Shown here: in pieces, positions 43,156 to 54,514 of the stretch | Layout of the letters: every line of letters starts with the position of its first letter | How positions within the stretch are numbered: position 1 is the first letter of the stretch | Source: Silene conica | Lineage: Eukaryota; Streptophyta; Magnoliopsida; Caryophyllales; Caryophyllaceae | Assembly: GCA_029255685.2 (NCBI GenBank) | Contig: CM055313.2 | Coordinates: forward strand, 73,448,641-73,512,640 | Direction of reading: 5' to 3' | DNA length: 64,000 nucleotides | Translations under genes and position numbers: made by a program | Notes under the pieces: generated by a model | Told to the model about the DNA's origin: nothing | What the model saw: only the letters and a program-made list of their open reading frames with translations | Databases searched by the model: none

Positions 43156-43573
43156 AATATTCGTAGCAAAATACTAATAATCCGTGGCAAAAAGTTAGTT
43201 AATTGTGGAAAAATATTTTAAATTATATATTATAACAATATAAGTATTGATTAATATTTTTTTTCTTCCGAGTCCCTTTTGTCATCGGGGCTCATTGCGA
43301 CTATAAATCCGAGCTTACATAATACCAATAACATATGTAATCCCCTAAATTTCACAGATATTACAACTAATTTTCGAGTGATTTCAAGTCACATCAATCT
43401 AGGTCATTCTGATTCATTTTGGGTCAAAATTTTTGTCATAACTAAGTCATATTTGGTAATCCTGAGATTCCTGACTCTATGGCGCTAATTCGGGTCAATT
43501 TAAGATAAATCACTATCGGTCGGGTCTATCATATAACTTCAATCATTCTTTTTGGGTGTTGATCAACTTTAGG
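43156..43573. other. Spacer without recognised features
   Basis: The 69-codon frame at 43279-43488 has no recognisable motif. Confidence 0.35.
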
Positions 43574-43787
43574 ATCTCAGTCAGGGGCGGAGCCAGCCCA
43601 TTGGCTCCATGGGCTATAGCCCTATAAGAATTTAGGTAAAATAAAATTTATTGTTAATAAGATCATATTATTACAGTAGCACACTTGGTTGTGGGGATTG
43701 TAATAAGTTTTTTGTATATCCAAATGTCACGTGTTCGAATCCTACCTTCAACAATTTTTTTTCTCTTTTCTAAGATTCATTAAAATA

Positions 43788-44857
43788 CGTAATTGCTCAT
43801 TCATATACGAGTTTTACTCATTCATACCCTTTTTTTCATTAGTTTTCCATTCTATGCCCTCTACCTAAAAAAAGTTTTCCTCTCTAATTCTCTCCCCCAC
43901 AAAAGAAAACCCTAAACCACACAACTATGGATGCTAGCTCTCGTATCGATCAGGTAATAATTCTAATCTCTACCTTTATCAATTATATTATATGAAATTA
44001 AAAAATTGATTTAGACTAATTAGATTAGGGTTTCCTTAAATCGTCTTAGCTTTATCTGTAAATAGAGTATTGACTATTTATCGTGTGCTTTTTTTTCCTC
44101 TCGCAATCATTCTTTCCGTTTCATTGACGGTTTCAAACGATGATTCAGATTAAGCGGTGCCAAGTTGGTTTGGGATCAAGCTCTGCGTATACAAGTTGAT
44201 AATGGCCAGAGAATTGCATAGTCAACCGATGTTGCATGCATACATCCATTGTTGTTGCATTGAACAGCAACAGAAGCATTTCGTACAGTTTTGATGATGA
44301 GCATCTGTTAGTGTTTAGTGTTTATCATTAATGTTCTACTCCTGATTCAAAATCTGCAAAATCTGACGACCTCATCATAATCTAAACCGAATTCTGCCGC
44401 GAAACTGCCAGAATCAATAATCCGGTCATTCTTCTCCAAATATCCTAAAATCGCTTCCTCCACCATTTTTGTTAAACTCTAAAATAATCAAAATTATGAT
44501 CCCTACTGCTGAATGTTGATTGGCAATTGTACATCTGATTTCCAATTCATCATAAAACAATTGGGGAGGGGATACTAATTTCTGATTCAGTAAAAAATCC
44601 AAAATCAAAACTGATAAATGATTAAATGAATGACATTCTTTAATCAAGAAACCCTATGTTTTTGGGAAACAATCAGGATAGTTTGTCCAATAAATCGTTA
44701 ATTGTAAAGCAGTAAATTGAAGAAATTACTATAAACTGAGAAATTGAAGGGATGGTTAAGATGGGAAGAAAACTGAAAGATGAGTGTTGAATGTAAGGGG
44801 TAAAATGGGAAATATGTGTATGAATGAGTAAATCAGGTGTATGAATGAGCAACACCC
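43788..44857. mobile_element. Nested TIR element, family 1 copy B
   Basis: The ends CGTAATTGCTCATTCATA and TATGAATGAGCAACACCC are flanked by the 8-bp duplication TTAAAATA (43780-43787 and 44858-44865). It is related to 6474-7231. The interior carries ATGGATGCTAGCTCTCGTAT, coding MDASSRIDQ directly before a GTAATA donor, a plausible captured first exon present in both copies. Confidence 0.65.
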
Positions 44858-45041
44858 TTAAAATATTGGTGCATTTTTTTTTTCTCTTTTCTAAGATTCG
44901 TTAAAATATCGGTGCATTTTAACCAAACAATAAATGTGTTATATCGTCACTTTCGTGTCATAAAAATCAAGATTGTTTAAATTGTAGACCAGTATATAAA
45001 TTTCATGTTGATAAAAATTTAAATCAATATTTCTTTCATAT

Positions 45042-45172
45042 TTTCATATATGACGTCTTTCTTTTTTCGAGATGATTATATATCTAAATTCGGGTCAAGA
45101 ATGACCCCATTTTCATATATGACGTCTTTCTTTTTTCGAGATGATTATATATATCTAAATTCGGGTCAAGAA
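45042..45172. repeat. 69-bp tandem duplication
   Basis: Two adjacent copies of TTTTCATATATGACGTCTTT through CTAAATTCGGGTCAAGAATG, almost identical, lie inside the hAT element just before the SINE-like copy. Confidence 0.85.
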
Positions 45173-45265
45173 TGCTCCACAAGATTTTGCTCTTGGGGAG
45201 ACTTAAACCCGGGTCTCCTGAGAATTTCACCCAAGTTTTAACCACTAAACTCCACCTTTGCGGGC
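45150..45265 (-). mobile_element. SINE-like copy, tRNA-like head
   Basis: The minus strand reads GTTTAGTGGTTAAAACTTGG (A-box-like) and, about 30 bases on, GACCCGGGTTTAAGTCTCCC (B-box-like), then CAAAATCTTGTGGAGCATT. It shares the B-box part with 16989-17231. Confidence 0.55.
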
Positions 45266-45718
45266 TATATATATGACTTTGATTTTACAGAAATATATAA
45301 GTCGGATAATTATATAATTATATAAAATAATTTAGTTACAACAAGCGACTTACAAAAGCATATAGTTTTTTTTATGAAAGAGATGAGTATTTTTTGGCAA
45401 TTTCAAAATACTTAGTAATTAAAATATCTTTTAATTTGGAAAAGTGTTAATTTTTTGTAAAAGTATTCATATTAGATTAATTTTTTCTGTAGCATATATT
45501 AATGGATGGTTGAACGTAACAAGAGATTTTTGTCAATCGGGAAGTACTTCTATTCAAATAAGTAAATATTTTACTCGTAAACGGAATTGAATACATTAAC
45601 ATTTTGATCAGTAATATAGTCCGGTTCCACAAAATTTTGTACCAAAAAAATGTATTTATATGTTAATTAAATTTAGCCCTATATAATTTCGAATTCTGCG
45701 TCCGCCCCTGATCTCAGT

Positions 45719-46478
45719 TAAAATAAAAATGAGTATAGGTAAGATTAGGATTGTGATTAGGGGGTGCATAAGAACTGGGCCTCCAAAATTTGAGCCCAAA
45801 CTCATAATCCCTTTACCTTCTTGTAAAAATCCAAAAAAAAAATGCTACAATAATGTATCACGGTATCAGTCATAAACCTAAGTAATGAAATGCTCAAATA
45901 AATCTTGTTGCCAAATTTCCATGCTCATAAACCAAGTAATCAAATACTCAAATAATTTCCAACTATATGTTTTTAAATCTCACCCAGAATCACAATTATT
46001 AATGTTTCAATTTTCGTTTGAATCTAAGATAAAGTAAATTTTCGATTCTAATTTTATAAATTTTAGTTAAATTTATTTTGTAACAAGTATTAAAATTCTT
46101 AAATTTATCCCGTGTTCACGAGACGAGATTTAAAATGTGTCAGACGGTCAAATCTTGATTGACGGTAGGATCAAATTTTAGTACGGAGTAGGATTATTTT
46201 TGGTTAATTTGACTAATATATTTATGTTGTATTTTAATAAAACATAAATTCTCATTTGTGACGACATTATCCGTCGTAAACTAGTGACGAATCAAATAAA
46301 CTTATTTAGGAGCTAAAGACAAACAATTTCTGATTTTCTATGCACTTTTATTCTTATCCGTGGTATGTTTACCGTTGCACGTGCATTAATTTAAAGGCTA
46401 CTGTAGAGAACGATTTAACTAATTAACATTGATAGTCATAGAGAAATGAGAAAGCGTGATCATTGCAAAACATACCTC
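45719..46478. other. AT-rich intergenic DNA
   Basis: No feature recognised. Confidence 0.35.
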
Positions 46479-46479
46479 A

Positions 46480-46618
46480 ATACAAAACCCTATACATACT
46501 TCCCCAAATACAACCCATAACCACCCCTCCCCAGCCGCCGCCGCCGCCGCCCTTCCTCAACCGCCGCCTCGCCTACCTCCCTCAGCCGCCGCGTAAGACC
46601 CCTCGGTGCCTCTCTTTT
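46480..46618 (+). other. Possible 5' untranslated exon
   Basis: An abruptly C-rich block containing CAGCCGCCGCCGCCGCCGCC ends CTCTCTTTTCG before GTATGT, a good donor, and a T-rich intron-like stretch follows. This is what a plant 5' UTR exon looks like. It could belong to the host gene whose coding exon begins at 50462, giving a 3.8-kb intron filled with repeats; that link is inference. Confidence 0.3.
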
Positions 46619-48420
46619 CGGTATGTTTACAGTTGATTGTTGACAACTTTTTCCCCAAATTTTCCTGAAATTTGATTATTGATTTTTGGATTGAATGTTT
46701 GGTCATTTTTGTAATTTTTATTATTAGTTTGTTAATCTATTTGTGTAATTGTAGATTTGGGGTAGTTTGATTGAATTCATTTTGATTAATTAGTTTGTTA
46801 ATTGTTTGATATTTGATACAGTAATAATTACGGTGACTGTTATCTGCATTTCGGGTTTTGATGTCCACTTCACTCTACTGCTAATGTGCTACCATCACAT
46901 TCAATGCTTAATGAGCTCTTTGATTGAGGCTAGCTTTACTAAGATGAGTAGCTGGTTTAGGATCTACTAGTGTGGAATTTTTCTATTTTCGTATGCTACT
47001 TACTTCCGATTCACTGTAGTTTTAGTCATTTAGAACGACCGAGATTTAGCTGATAGAGTACTAGAAATATAATAACTGTTAAGGCACTAGAAGTGAAAAG
47101 ACCAAAATCGGAAACACTCAGTACAAAAAAGAAAGCAAAAGAAATGAATACGAAATAATCACTCAGTCACTAAATACTTTAAATTCTAGAGGAAAGGGTA
47201 TCTTATTTTTTCGCTTGAAATTGGAAAGCAAACAAGAAGTATAATGTGTGACAGTGAGTCAACATCGTCATCTTCATTTTTTCTATTTGTTTATCAAAAT
47301 GATAAAAAACAAGAAGTTTACAAAAACCAAATGCTAGTTATGATTTGAATAGCTAGTTATGATTTGTCTTCATTTTTCTATTTGTTTTCATTTTTCTATT
47401 TACAAAAACCATGAAGTTTATTAATAGCTAATTATGATTTTAAGTTAGCAATGTTTAATGTTTTAGTGACTTAAAGTTGTGAAAATTATTTGTTAGATTA
47501 ATAATGAAAGTCAGAGGCTTAACATACTTTTGGAGTCGAAAGTGACAAAAAAACACATTGTCATCTTTTCAATTGTTATTAGAATCTCAAAATGATACGC
47601 CTTCACTAATTTCAACTCTATATCACCCTAGTCAAGAAGAGCAAGTTAATGATGAGTAGCCATAAGGCTACTACTTCACCAACTCATGATAATTTTAATT
47701 AAAATGAGCAATGTGTCGATAATCCATCAACTCAAGAGGGTACTCAAGGTGAGCAAGAGGGTAATTCAGGGTAATTCGGGAACTCGAGAGTATATTACTA
47801 TGTATTGACGATATTAGAATTTAATGTACAAATATTGTCTACAATTTTTTTTCTTACTATGCCACCCCTTTCCCAAATCTTGGATCCGCCCTGTCATATG
47901 AGGATAATTTTCGAAGTAGAAAGGCTAAGTCGATGTCTCTAGTTAAGATTTCTATATTCATTTACCCATCTGTCCCGGCTATCTTTATTGGTGGTTTAAC
48001 CGAGAATCTTCCTTCACTATGTCATTGTATCTAAAGGTTATCCCGACCTTAATTTGTTCTAAAATATCTTTTCCGGTGTAGCAAGCAAGAAACTTCTCTT
48101 TGTAGCAAGTTCTAAATCTTATTTTATTGGTCAATTTCTGTCTAATTGTCTCGGGTTGGAAGAAGGTGTTTGAACTTTTCGTCCATTTGTAAGGGAAAAG
48201 GGGTTACTAAGAAAAAGATGCTATGACTTATAGGTCGCCACGACAAGATGACATGACTTGCGATCGTTGGTACAAGTATATTGACACTGATTTACAACCT
48301 GTTTTCGATGCAAAGTAATTATAAAAAGTGGCTTTTTCCAGGGCATTAAAGAGTGCAATCGCTTAAATCAGAGCTTTTGAGTCACTTAGAAAGTAGTGTG
48401 GAAATGAGACTTCTTCTCTT
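46619..48420. other. T-rich, intron-like or intergenic DNA with degraded coding-like scraps
   Basis: The T-rich start fits an intron. Around 47930-48180 short frames such as VIVSKGYPDLNLF and KLLFVASSKSYFIGQFLSN are interrupted by stops; I do not recognise the source. Confidence 0.3.
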
Positions 48421-48985
48421 GGGGGGTGTTTGGATAGAGAAAGAGAAAGGGAAAGGAAATCGGAAAGGGTAAGAGGGGGAAAGGTAAGGAATTACCTAAA
48501 ACTTAATTTGTTCTTTGGTTATACCAATACGTAACTAATGGTCCACTCACACTTACTCCTACCACTAACACACACCACCACAAACAACCACTTATCTACT
48601 GGTGGCGTCGATGATGGTGGTGGGGTGTCATGGCGGCGGCGGTGGTGGGGGGTGTCATAGTGGTCGTGGTCTTGGTGGCTGTGGCGGTGGTCGCATCGGT
48701 GGCGGCGGTGGTGTTATGGTGGTGGTTTGGTGTTGGCTAGTGTGGTGGTAGTCGCAAGTGTGGTGATAGGTGAAGAAAGTGTTGAAGGGTAACGAGTTTA
48801 ATGAAATCTCATACCCTAGGAGGATAGTGTAGGGAATTTGATGGACTGTGGGTAAGGAAGGGAGTTTCATTCAATTTGTTTGTGTCAAACAAACACCAAC
48901 AAAGGAAATGAGTAACTTTGTTTCCCTTTGCCTTTCTTAAAAACCCCAACCAATCACTCCCTTACTATATTTATTCAGTTATTTG
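48421..48985. repeat. MITE-like block with a GGTGGCGGC-rich core
   Basis: The left GTGTTTGGATAGAG and right CCCCAACCAATCACTCCC edges are weakly inverted. The centre (48601-48760) is a GGT/GGC triplet-rich stretch. No matching target duplication was found, so the element call is weak. Confidence 0.3.
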
Positions 48986-49636
48986 CTCTGACTTAGTATT
49001 CGGATGTATGTAAGCTGGGGAATGACATAACTAAAGCAAATAAAGCACCCGTTGATCGGGGGTGCCTCCTTCCTTCTTGTAGTGCTCGGCCTAATCCTTA
49101 GGCTCTAGCCGATGCTAATCTTGGTCTTTGTCCTGGAAAAGCCGAATTCTAAGTCATCTTAAGACTATTAGTGGATAAGAGATCTTACCAGTGGGATGTT
49201 TACTCTAGTAACTATATAACCTTAGCAAGAGCTTTCATATTATAATTTAACAATTAATCTCGTATCGTATATAGTTAAGGCCTTACTTAGTTGTTGTATA
49301 TTTGCTTTCTCCACTTGAAGAGTCCTCTTCGCAAGTAGCATAACTGGCATAGTCGAAGACGGAAGCCAAGACGCAAAAGCTTATGATGTTGAGTGCACAT
49401 AAGGGACTATGAAGCTTTCTCATTAGTACACATCTACTAAGAACCTTTAAAGAGCGTATAACTAGAAGCCTTCTTCACTAAAAGAAATGCCAGCAAGACC
49501 TACCTAGTATTTTCATCGCTATAGGTGTGCTCTTTCAAAACATGTCTTACCCTCTACTACTATAGTAGTTTATGCCCGTTCCTCAGGAATACGGTCTCAT
49601 CCAATCCTTGAAGACTGTTGAGAAGAATCTTATAGC

Positions 49637-50119
49637 ATGGCGTCTTATCCAACGTCATTAGTTTCTCCTAAAGAGCAAGATCTTATTGCTGTTTTAAATA
49701 AAGAAGCCACTTCTACTGCTCCACAGACAGCCCCTTCTCTTGGTAGGTACAACTACTCCCAATTTGACATATGCTCTCCGGAAAGAGCTTCTTTTGCACA
49801 AAGTGTCGTTTCTTCCGATCCCAGGAATCCCCTTGGTCTTTTAAGAATGTGTTCTACTCTAAACACCATATTAGCTTACTGCCCAATTACTCTGTCTCTT
49901 ATTTTATTATCTTAGTTTGTTCAGGCCCACTTGCGTGAGACGTTGATCCATAGAATCCAACTTCTAGTTGATGAGATAGATAGAGATACTCCACCAATGC
50001 GCATACGCTTCCAGTCTCTGCTCCTTTATTATGAAATTGACCGTATGCCTTCTATCCATGTAAAATCTAAGGGATTAAATACGAGATTAATTCGATCACT
50101 TTATGGCAGTGCTCAGTAA
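49637..50119 (+). pseudogene. Degraded coding-like region of unknown origin
   Basis: Two frames, 49637-49915 (MASYPTSLVSPKEQDLIAVL...) and 49931-50119 (MRETLIHRIQLLVDEIDRDT...), have protein-like composition and lie between splice-like sites (TTTGTTCAG at 49922). Further scraps at 50125-50215 read VVPSLPLVHCFPQG and FFAEKFRGVSGLMQLD with stops between. I cannot name the family. It may be a retrotransposon or host pseudogene inside the putative intron. Confidence 0.3.
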
Positions 50120-50462
50120 GTTCTGAAAAAGGTGGTTCCAAGCTTGCCGCTTGTCCATTGCTTTCCTCAGGGTGCGTAGTATTTTCCGAACTTCTTTGCT
50201 GAGAAATTTAGGGGGGTTTCCGGTCTGATGCAGTTGGATATTATTATGCTTGTAAAATGATATTGAGCATTATAAGTCATTGTTCGTGTATCCGGACTCT
50301 AAATTGTGAAAGTTAGGGTTGAATTTAATCTTAACTCGTGGTTAATTTGCTCTAGACTTCTAGTTAAGCGTTAAATTAGGGTTAAAATTAGTTTTTTGCA
50401 TAAGAGAATGCACTTTGCATAATTTTAGTGTGTGCTTGACATTCTCAAATATTCGTTTCAGA

Positions 50463-51116
50463 ATGGAACAAGAAGTTAAATCTGCTTCCAATCCCAACCA
50501 GGAAATGAAGGAAATATTATCAGAATTTATGGTTGGTGTTGTAAAACTAGAACAATTAGAAGAAGTTGGAAAGCGACTCCTTGTCTCGTTTCAGCAAGCA
50601 TTGGAGTTTCTTAGACGCCCTGTGATTCATGAAACTTCAAAGTTGGTTCAAAGCATTCTCAAAGAGAATGAAACCCGAAGGGTCACATCGTATGTTGAGG
50701 CCAGTTGTACTAGTGCTTATGATAGCGCGCTTGCTGTAAGTCAGGTGAACACAAGTTTGTCTGGGCTGCGTGAACATTTGACCAAAGCTAAATCTGCACT
50801 CGTTGAACTTGAGTTTGTTATGAATAAGGCGGAAATCTGCTTGCAGGAAGGAACCAGAGACCTGCTGGATATATCTAGGTTGGGCTTCGATGAGAATTTG
50901 GAACAGGAATCAATTTATGATGCTGCCAAATGTGGTTCTTTCATGGCTGTCATCTACAGCATGGTGAAGCAGAATTATATAATGCAGGAACGAGTTGTTT
51001 CGGCTTTAGGGTTGATGACATCTTCCGGGGAATTAGATAGCTACTGCCTGATGTGGTCTCTGAGACCTTTTGTAAGAGATGATGTGATTAACGAAGCTAT
51101 AAATTATATCAAATGA
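50463..51116 (+). CDS. Plant-specific protein of unknown function (DUF7795-like)
   Basis: The product is 217 residues from the ATG at 50463. That ATG lies 2 bp after a T-rich AG acceptor (50460-50461), so the preceding in-frame codons from 50415 are probably intron. The sequence is acidic and helical: EFMVGVVKLEQLEEVGKRLL, FQQALEFLRRP near residue 45, then a long coiled-coil-prone part, and a conserved-looking end MAVIYSMVKQNYIMQERVVS with ELDSYCLMWSLRPFV. From memory this matches a small, uncharacterised land-plant family, I believe DUF7795; no reaction or partner is known to me. No signal peptide or membrane segment is seen. There are no stops or frameshifts. An upstream exon may exist. Confidence 0.75.
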   Translation: MEQEVKSASNPNQEMKEILSEFMVGVVKLEQLEEVGKRLLVSFQQALEFLRRPVIHETSKLVQSILKENETRRVTSYVEASCTSAYDSALAVSQVNTSLSGLREHLTKAKSALVELEFVMNKAEICLQEGTRDLLDISRLGFDENLEQESIYDAAKCGSFMAVIYSMVKQNYIMQERVVSALGLMTSSGELDSYCLMWSLRPFVRDDVINEAINYIK

Positions 51117-51229
51117 TTTAGTTTGGTTTTGGAGATGTCTACATTACCAATTTTTCTCAAGTTTCGTAGCTGTCATGAATTCTAGTGTACTGAAGCACAA
51201 ATTCTCGGAAGTGGACACGCTCTTGTTTG

Positions 51230-51650
51230 AGTGCTGTTTTTCTTTGGGCCATTTGGAATGATAGAAACAAGGTTCTTCATGGAGGAAGATAACTTGATCC
51301 AGCCGTCTTCACAGAGAATGCTATGTTATGGCCAACCGAAGTAAATGACTCTAAGTAGAGTGGGTGGTCTAGATTGTTTAGCAAGTGTTGAGATCATGTG
51401 AAAACCTCCCTCATGATGGATGGAAGGTGAATCTAGAATCTAGATGGCATTGGGGGGTGGATTAGATTTTCTGTTGTGGTAATACGATGGTTGACTTGGC
51501 CAAAGTCAAAAATAGGAGGCAGATACGATTGCTAGATATCATCGAGGCTCGGGCGGCTGATTTTGGTTTAATGATGGATCATCATAGTCGTCAACATGGT
51601 GTAAAAGAGTGGTTCAAGAATGCAAAGTTTCCATCTAAAGTAGAATAAAT
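51230..51650 (+). pseudogene. LINE ORF2 3' remnant
   Basis: The plus strand reads AVFLWAIWNDRNKVLHGG, the junction between the reverse-transcriptase zinc-binding region and RNase H in plant L1-type LINEs. Further on, RRQIRLLDIIEARAADFGL and DHHS resemble the RNase H part. Stops occur throughout. It lies about 120 bp after the host gene stop and may form part of its 3' UTR. Confidence 0.5.
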
Positions 51651-52692
51651 GGCGAGATACTGCTGTCTTATTTATAATCTACTGAATTTAGATATCTATT
51701 AAGCACGATAGCAGTCGAGCCGCTCAGTCACATTACCCAACTACGTCTTGATTTTTCTACTATTAATTGTATCAGTCATGTACTCATGTTGTATGTCATG
51801 TTGTATGTTAGGCATTCGTGTCGTCCTTGGGTAAGTAAATCAACAGTATGATCGTCTCTCATAACTGTGACACATTGGAGCGTTGGACAATCTTGTATTG
51901 AGAGCAGTGAAGAGAAAAGGCAAATACGGTTCTGCACATTTACAAATCTACACTACCCTGAAATCAGTAGAAACTAGAAACCTAATTAGGTTTCTTTCAT
52001 AGGTCATACATTGACGCAAAACCATGCACAATCATACATTTACGCAAAACCATGCACAACCACAGGCATGAATTTGATATCAGTCGCGAAAAGATGCGGG
52101 GTGAACATTTCGACTGCATAATGTAGCGCAAATCACTTAGGGTAAACAGAAGCATATACCAAACCAAGCCCACCTTTTCTTCTATTTCTAATATAATGTA
52201 ACCGGGCAGTTAGTCTGCGCGAATGGACAGACCGTGGTGACTCCAAGCATATAGGCTTAAGACCACCATGAGCCCGAAAGAAAAGGATGTCATGTCTGTG
52301 TCGGCCGAGGAGTTCACGTTCATGAGCGCTAAGACGGCCTGGCAGGCAGACCAATGGAAAACCAGTAATTGCTCGGGGTTAAGCAATCTGGGAGTATTAG
52401 CAGAGTGGTGATCCAGCTGTAAGTCACTACATAAACTAAACTAACTATAAAGATGTATGCTTCGCCAAGACCTTTGTTTACCCGGAGCGAGCTCTCCTTA
52501 AATTAATATAAAGACGCAATTTTCCATAAGACAAATACTAATAGAGTCGTGGTGTGGTGTGTGGTGTGTGGTGTCGAGGAATGCTCTTTCTTCTCGAGCA
52601 TCCTAGGTTGTAGAACGAAAGGGTTAAGTCTACCTATACTTTAAACCAAAAGCGAGACTAGTCCTCCGCAGGCACTTTGCTCTGACAGAGCC
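51651..52692. other. Spacer before the retrotransposon array
   Basis: No gene recognised. The 73-codon minus-strand frame at 52133-52354 is arginine-rich and lacks motifs. GTGGTGTGTGG repeats occur near 52550. Confidence 0.35.
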
Positions 52693-54364
52693 TGAAACAA
52701 AATTGTTTCATTTTCACTCATCTGTAAGCTAAAAGAAACAGTCCTGATGCAAGAGCCTTAATTATAGATCAAGAGCCATCAAATTTGAAGAAAGGAGAGT
52801 TCAGAAAAGAAAGATAAGGCTGAAACAGATTTCAGGGAAGTGGCAGTTTTCTGGTCTGACTTCAGAAAGCTATAACTGGAGCTTCACTTACTCAAACATC
52901 AATTTCTTTATATAGTTAGAATCTTGAAGAAGTCTACTTTCCAATGGAGTTGGAATCAGTAGGTTTGAATGAGTAGATTTGTCACAATAAGCCTTCAAAG
53001 ACTGTCACGATTTCATGCTAAGTGCTGAAACTGGAAATAACCCGTCAGATTTCTGGTCTGTTTTCAAATGCTTATATCTGAAGATTGGCAAGGTCATTTT
53101 TTGAGTTCTTTATCTTCCCAGAATCCTGAGGATGTCTATTAACCTATCGAGTTGGAATTAGCCTAAAATATTGAACAGGTTGAGCACAACAGTCTCTCAA
53201 AGACTGTCACGCAGGAATGCTATGCAACGTCTGTTTTGACCTGTCAGTGTTCAAACTTGAATAGCTCAAAATTGGCTAAATACTTTTGGGTAATTCTTTT
53301 TGGAGGTGATAGACAAGATCATTGGCTTTCATTCTATGTATGGTGGGTATTTTTAACCTTCATTATCAGGGAATTATGATTTTTCAAAGTTACAGCAGTG
53401 TGCAGGAAGAATGCTGTCATTCCAGTTCTGACCTGTTCTTACTAAAAGCTTCATATCTCAAGCTTGGCTTATCCTTTTGGGTTGATTCTTTTTGGAGAGT
53501 GAAGCTAGCTCAATTATCTTTAATTCAAGCTACCATTTGCATGATTAGGGTATCTGGTCTGGGAGCTACATGTTATTGAAGTTACTGCAATTAATCCAAG
53601 GGAAAATGCTGAATGTCTGAATCTCCCTAAGGTTGTTCTAAAAATCACAAGTCCAGATGGCTCGTCCAAGTAGCATGTGATCCTAAATATAGCTTCAACC
53701 CTCCTCTGTAGAAGCCAAACAAAGACCATAAAGAAAAGATGTTGTCTTGCCATTTCAGGAAACAAACAAACAGGCTTTTTGACAGTCTGCTTTATGCAGT
53801 TCTGATTTGGCAGCCTTGGAAGCTTTTGGGCAGAAGCATCTTTGCATCAATGGACCAGCAACTCCAACATCCACATTAGGAGACTTTGTTGTTATAATTT
53901 GTTCTTTTGTTTAGGCCATTTTGAGCCACTAGATTAAAGCAAACTTCAAGGGTTCAGATTTCTTTTGTAAGTCTATATAAGGACAGCAACTAAGCAATGT
54001 AAAAGTCAGATTTGAAGAATTAACAAATAGAAAAGAAGGTTTTGAAAACCCTTTTTAGTTCATTGCTTTGTGCTTGAACAACTCCATTACTTCGTGTTTG
54101 GAGCCATGTTCCCGTCTTGCTTCGTGTTCTGGACGAGTACATGAAGAAGAGTGAGTCCTTGCTTCGTGATCTTGGATGATCTCTTAGGCTTAAACTTGCT
54201 TCGTGTTCTGGTTTAAGTCATATCCTAGTCTTGAGCCTTTGGTTCAAGTCATATCCTTTACTATTGTTCAAATAAAAACCTCAAAATAACAACTCAAAAC
54301 CGAGACAAAAACAAATCACAAAAACAGCCCCATTTTGAAGTATTTTGGGTCCATTTTCTGTTCA
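52693..54364 (+). repeat. TR-GAG LTR 1
   Basis: 1672 bp from TGAAACAAAATTG to TTTTCTGTTCA. A TATA box lies at 53973-53980 (TCTATATAAGG), followed by a likely transcribed leader. Around 54080-54215 the words CTTCGTGTTCTGG and CTTCGTGTTTGG recur about five times. The upstream half is built of four degenerate copies, about 180-210 bp each, of a CTGGTCTG...TATAxCT...TTGG block (near 52853, 53061, 53230 and 53425). Confidence 0.9.
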
Positions 54365-54366
54365 AA

Positions 54367-54379
54367 TGGTTATCAGAGC
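54367..54379 (+). promoter_or_regulatory. TR-GAG primer-binding site (unit 1)
   Basis: TGGTTATCAGAGC resembles the initiator-Met site TGGTATCAGAGC with one extra T; it lies 2 bp after the LTR. It recurs in units 2 and 3. Confidence 0.8.
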
Positions 54380-54514
54380 TTTGGTTTAGTGTTAATCTTT
54401 CCTAACTACATCTAAAACTACAAAAACAACTCAATGAGTGAAGAAAGATTGGCAAAGTTTTGTTTGTTGTTTGAAAAATCTGTTTTTATCAAAGTGTTAT
54501 CATTCTGATTTTTC

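Larger units (their letters stand above)
43582..45710. mobile_element. hAT element with nested insertions
   Basis: The ends CAGGGGCGGAGCC and GTCCGCCCCTG match the hAT at 7985-8713, and the 8-bp target duplication is perfect: ATCTCAGT (43574-43581 and 45711-45718). Inside are a tRNA-like stretch (CACGTGTTCGAATCCTA at about 43725), a nested TIR element, a tandem duplication and a SINE-like copy. No hAT transposase is visible. Confidence 0.85.

Noticed and set aside
48421..48985. A definite MITE
   Set aside because: Inverted edges are weak and no target duplication was found; listed only as a repeat block.
49073..49083. CTTGTAGTG as the missing right end of the outer CACTA element
   Set aside because: It is 25 kb away, lacks the rest of the inverted repeat TATCTCTTGTAGTG, and has no GTCGC subterminal repeats beside it.
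52133..52354. 73-residue arginine-rich minus-strand frame
   Set aside because: No recognisable motif, no neighbouring gene structure.
53322..53579. 85-residue frame repeated four times (53322, 56580, 59842, 63100), and the 81-residue frame opposite
   Set aside because: They lie within the LTR U3, repeat only because the LTR repeats, and show no domain.
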